A stretch of 64,000 nt of DNA from positions 5,346,501-5,410,500 of the forward strand of contig NZ_CP049910.1 in the NCBI RefSeq assembly GCF_011305995.1, read 5' to 3'. Shown in pieces: positions 63,347 through 64,000 of this stretch (positions are counted from its first letter, which is position 1; each line of letters begins with the position of its first letter). A program made the position numbers and the translations under genes. The stretch is from Diaphorobacter sp. HDW4A (GTDB taxonomy: Bacteria > Pseudomonadota > Gammaproteobacteria > Burkholderiales > Burkholderiaceae_C). The notes under the pieces were generated by a model. The model did not search any database and was not told the origin of the DNA. It was given only the letters and a program-made list of their open reading frames with translations.

Positions 63347-63814
63347 ATGTCATCAAGCACTTCCATCGCCTTGGCCCACGCGCCCGCGTGGTTGGCTGCG
63401 CTCCGGCAGGGCGCACGCATTGTGTTGCAGATTGTGCTGCTCAGCAGCATCTGGGCCGCCATGGACTTGGCGCGCCAGCGCTTTGGCTGGAGTATGCCGG
63501 CCGGCCTGATCGGCTTTGGGCTGCTGGCTGTGGGGCTGTTCACCGGTCTCGTCAAGGTGCAGTGGCTCAGGGGCGGCACCCACTGGCTGCTCGCCGAGAT
63601 GCTGCTGTTCTTCGTGCCCGCCATGCTGGTGATCACTGAATACGGCGATCTGGTGTGCCATCAGGGCCTGCGGATTCTGGCCGTGATCGTCGCCAGCACG
63701 GCCTGCGTGATGGTCGTCACCGCGCTTGCGGTGGACCGTGTCTACCGCCTTGAGCTGTGGCTCGCGCGCCGCCGCTCCACGCATGACGCGCACCGTGCAT
63801 CGCCAAAGGAGTGA
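63347..63814 (+). CDS. lrgA: LrgA/CidA-family holin-like protein
   Basis: A 155-residue inner-membrane protein with four predicted helices. The LrgA/CidA pattern is clear: PAGLIGFGLLAVGLFTGLVK, WLLAEMLLFFVPAMLVITEY, and a last helix ILAVIVASTACVMVVTALAV. Family members act with LrgB in overflow-metabolite (pyruvate/glycolate) transport or autolysis control. Start: ATG at 63347; a TTG two codons earlier is less likely. lrgB starts 5 bases downstream. Confidence 0.9.
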   Translation: MSSSTSIALAHAPAWLAALRQGARIVLQIVLLSSIWAAMDLARQRFGWSMPAGLIGFGLLAVGLFTGLVKVQWLRGGTHWLLAEMLLFFVPAMLVITEYGDLVCHQGLRILAVIVASTACVMVVTALAVDRVYRLELWLARRRSTHDAHRASPKE

Positions 63815-63819
63815 ATTCC

Positions 63820-64000
63820 ATGTTGTCCAATGAAATGATCGGCGTGCTTTCGCTGCTCGCCACCGTGGGTTGCTATTGGGCCAACAAGCGCGTCTACCGC
63901 AGCCATCCGCATCCGCTGCTCATGCCCATCGTGGCGACGCCCATCGTGCTGATCGCCCTCGCGCTCGCCACGCATGTGAGCTATCCACAGTACATCGCCC
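63820..64000 (+). CDS. lrgB: LrgB-family membrane protein, 3' part missing
   Basis: The first 60 residues only; the gene runs off the right edge. Start: ATG at 63820 after AAAGGAGTG. The visible part (MLSNEMIGVLSLLATVGCYW, then ANKRVYRSHPHPLLMPIVAT) has two membrane segments and the RxxxHPLLxP pattern at the N terminus of LrgB/CidB. It is the usual partner of LrgA. Confidence 0.88.
   Translation, partial: MLSNEMIGVLSLLATVGCYWANKRVYRSHPHPLLMPIVATPIVLIALALATHVSYPQYIA

Overview
The window looks like chromosomal DNA of a Comamonadaceae bacterium (Burkholderiales), probably Comamonas or a close relative. The reasons are the high GC content, the many LysR regulators, a Bug-type solute receptor, the intergenic boilerplate repeat at 4037-4155, and the gene content in general. 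That placement is a judgement from sequence style, not a database result. No tRNA, rRNA, CRISPR array, insertion sequence or prophage was seen. Both ends cut genes: a small membrane or exported protein at the left and lrgB at the right.

Layout. 1-4160: a lone, divergent trpB, a GntR/FCD regulator and dctA, whose promoter carries two copies of an operator-like CTTG-N4-CAAG site. 4161-8445: an omega-amino acid (beta-alanine) catabolic pair, mmsA and a class III transaminase, with a divergent LysR regulator. 8769-12548: a TPR-sulfotransferase gene broken by an in-frame amber codon, followed by a secreted protein with a DUF11-like domain and a C-terminal sorting-like tail. 12784-15020: an exported transglutaminase-like protein, a TlpA-like thioredoxin and a PAS-LuxR regulator. 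15101-25544: a nine-gene minus-strand operon facing an IclR regulator. It encodes a Bug receptor, a three-piece biotin-dependent acyl-CoA carboxylase, a hydratase/dehydrogenase fusion, a DUF35 plus SCP2-thiolase-like pair and a two-subunit CoA-transferase. The thiolase-like protein lacks the expected nucleophilic Cys.

26161-32675 holds a plus-strand cluster: SPFH/SHOCT protein, DUF4178 double zinc-ribbon protein, DUF350 membrane protein, membrane-embedded spermidine-synthase-like protein and a Tat-exported FAD amine-oxidase-like lipoprotein. It is the best candidate here for a poorly described system, probably concerned with membranes and polyamines. A phytase-like esterase, hemerythrin, a riboflavin synthase and a GNAT follow. 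36517-41296 holds a penicillin-acylase-family lipoprotein, a Nudix hydrolase and a divergent LysR/LysE exporter pair. 41349-51900 is one ten-gene minus-strand operon with mostly 4-base overlaps: LysR, flavin monooxygenase-like protein, peptide-type ABC transporter (five genes), BAAT-type thioesterase and two CMD/AhpD-like proteins. 52198-56188 is a DUF2868/DUF3482-GTPase pair split by an inverted VapC/Phd-type toxin-antitoxin module. The remainder holds stress and housekeeping genes, including a DsbA-like protein, rluE, an SDR, a LuxR regulator, a DUF2135 protein and lrgAB with a LysR regulator.

Across the window lie four copies of a roughly 93-bp imperfect palindrome (5737, 29137, 34328 and 36335), all in the same orientation. 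Their stems differ mostly by compensatory base pairs. This is the clearest unexplained signal in the sequence and implies selection, or a shared mechanism, acting on a hairpin.
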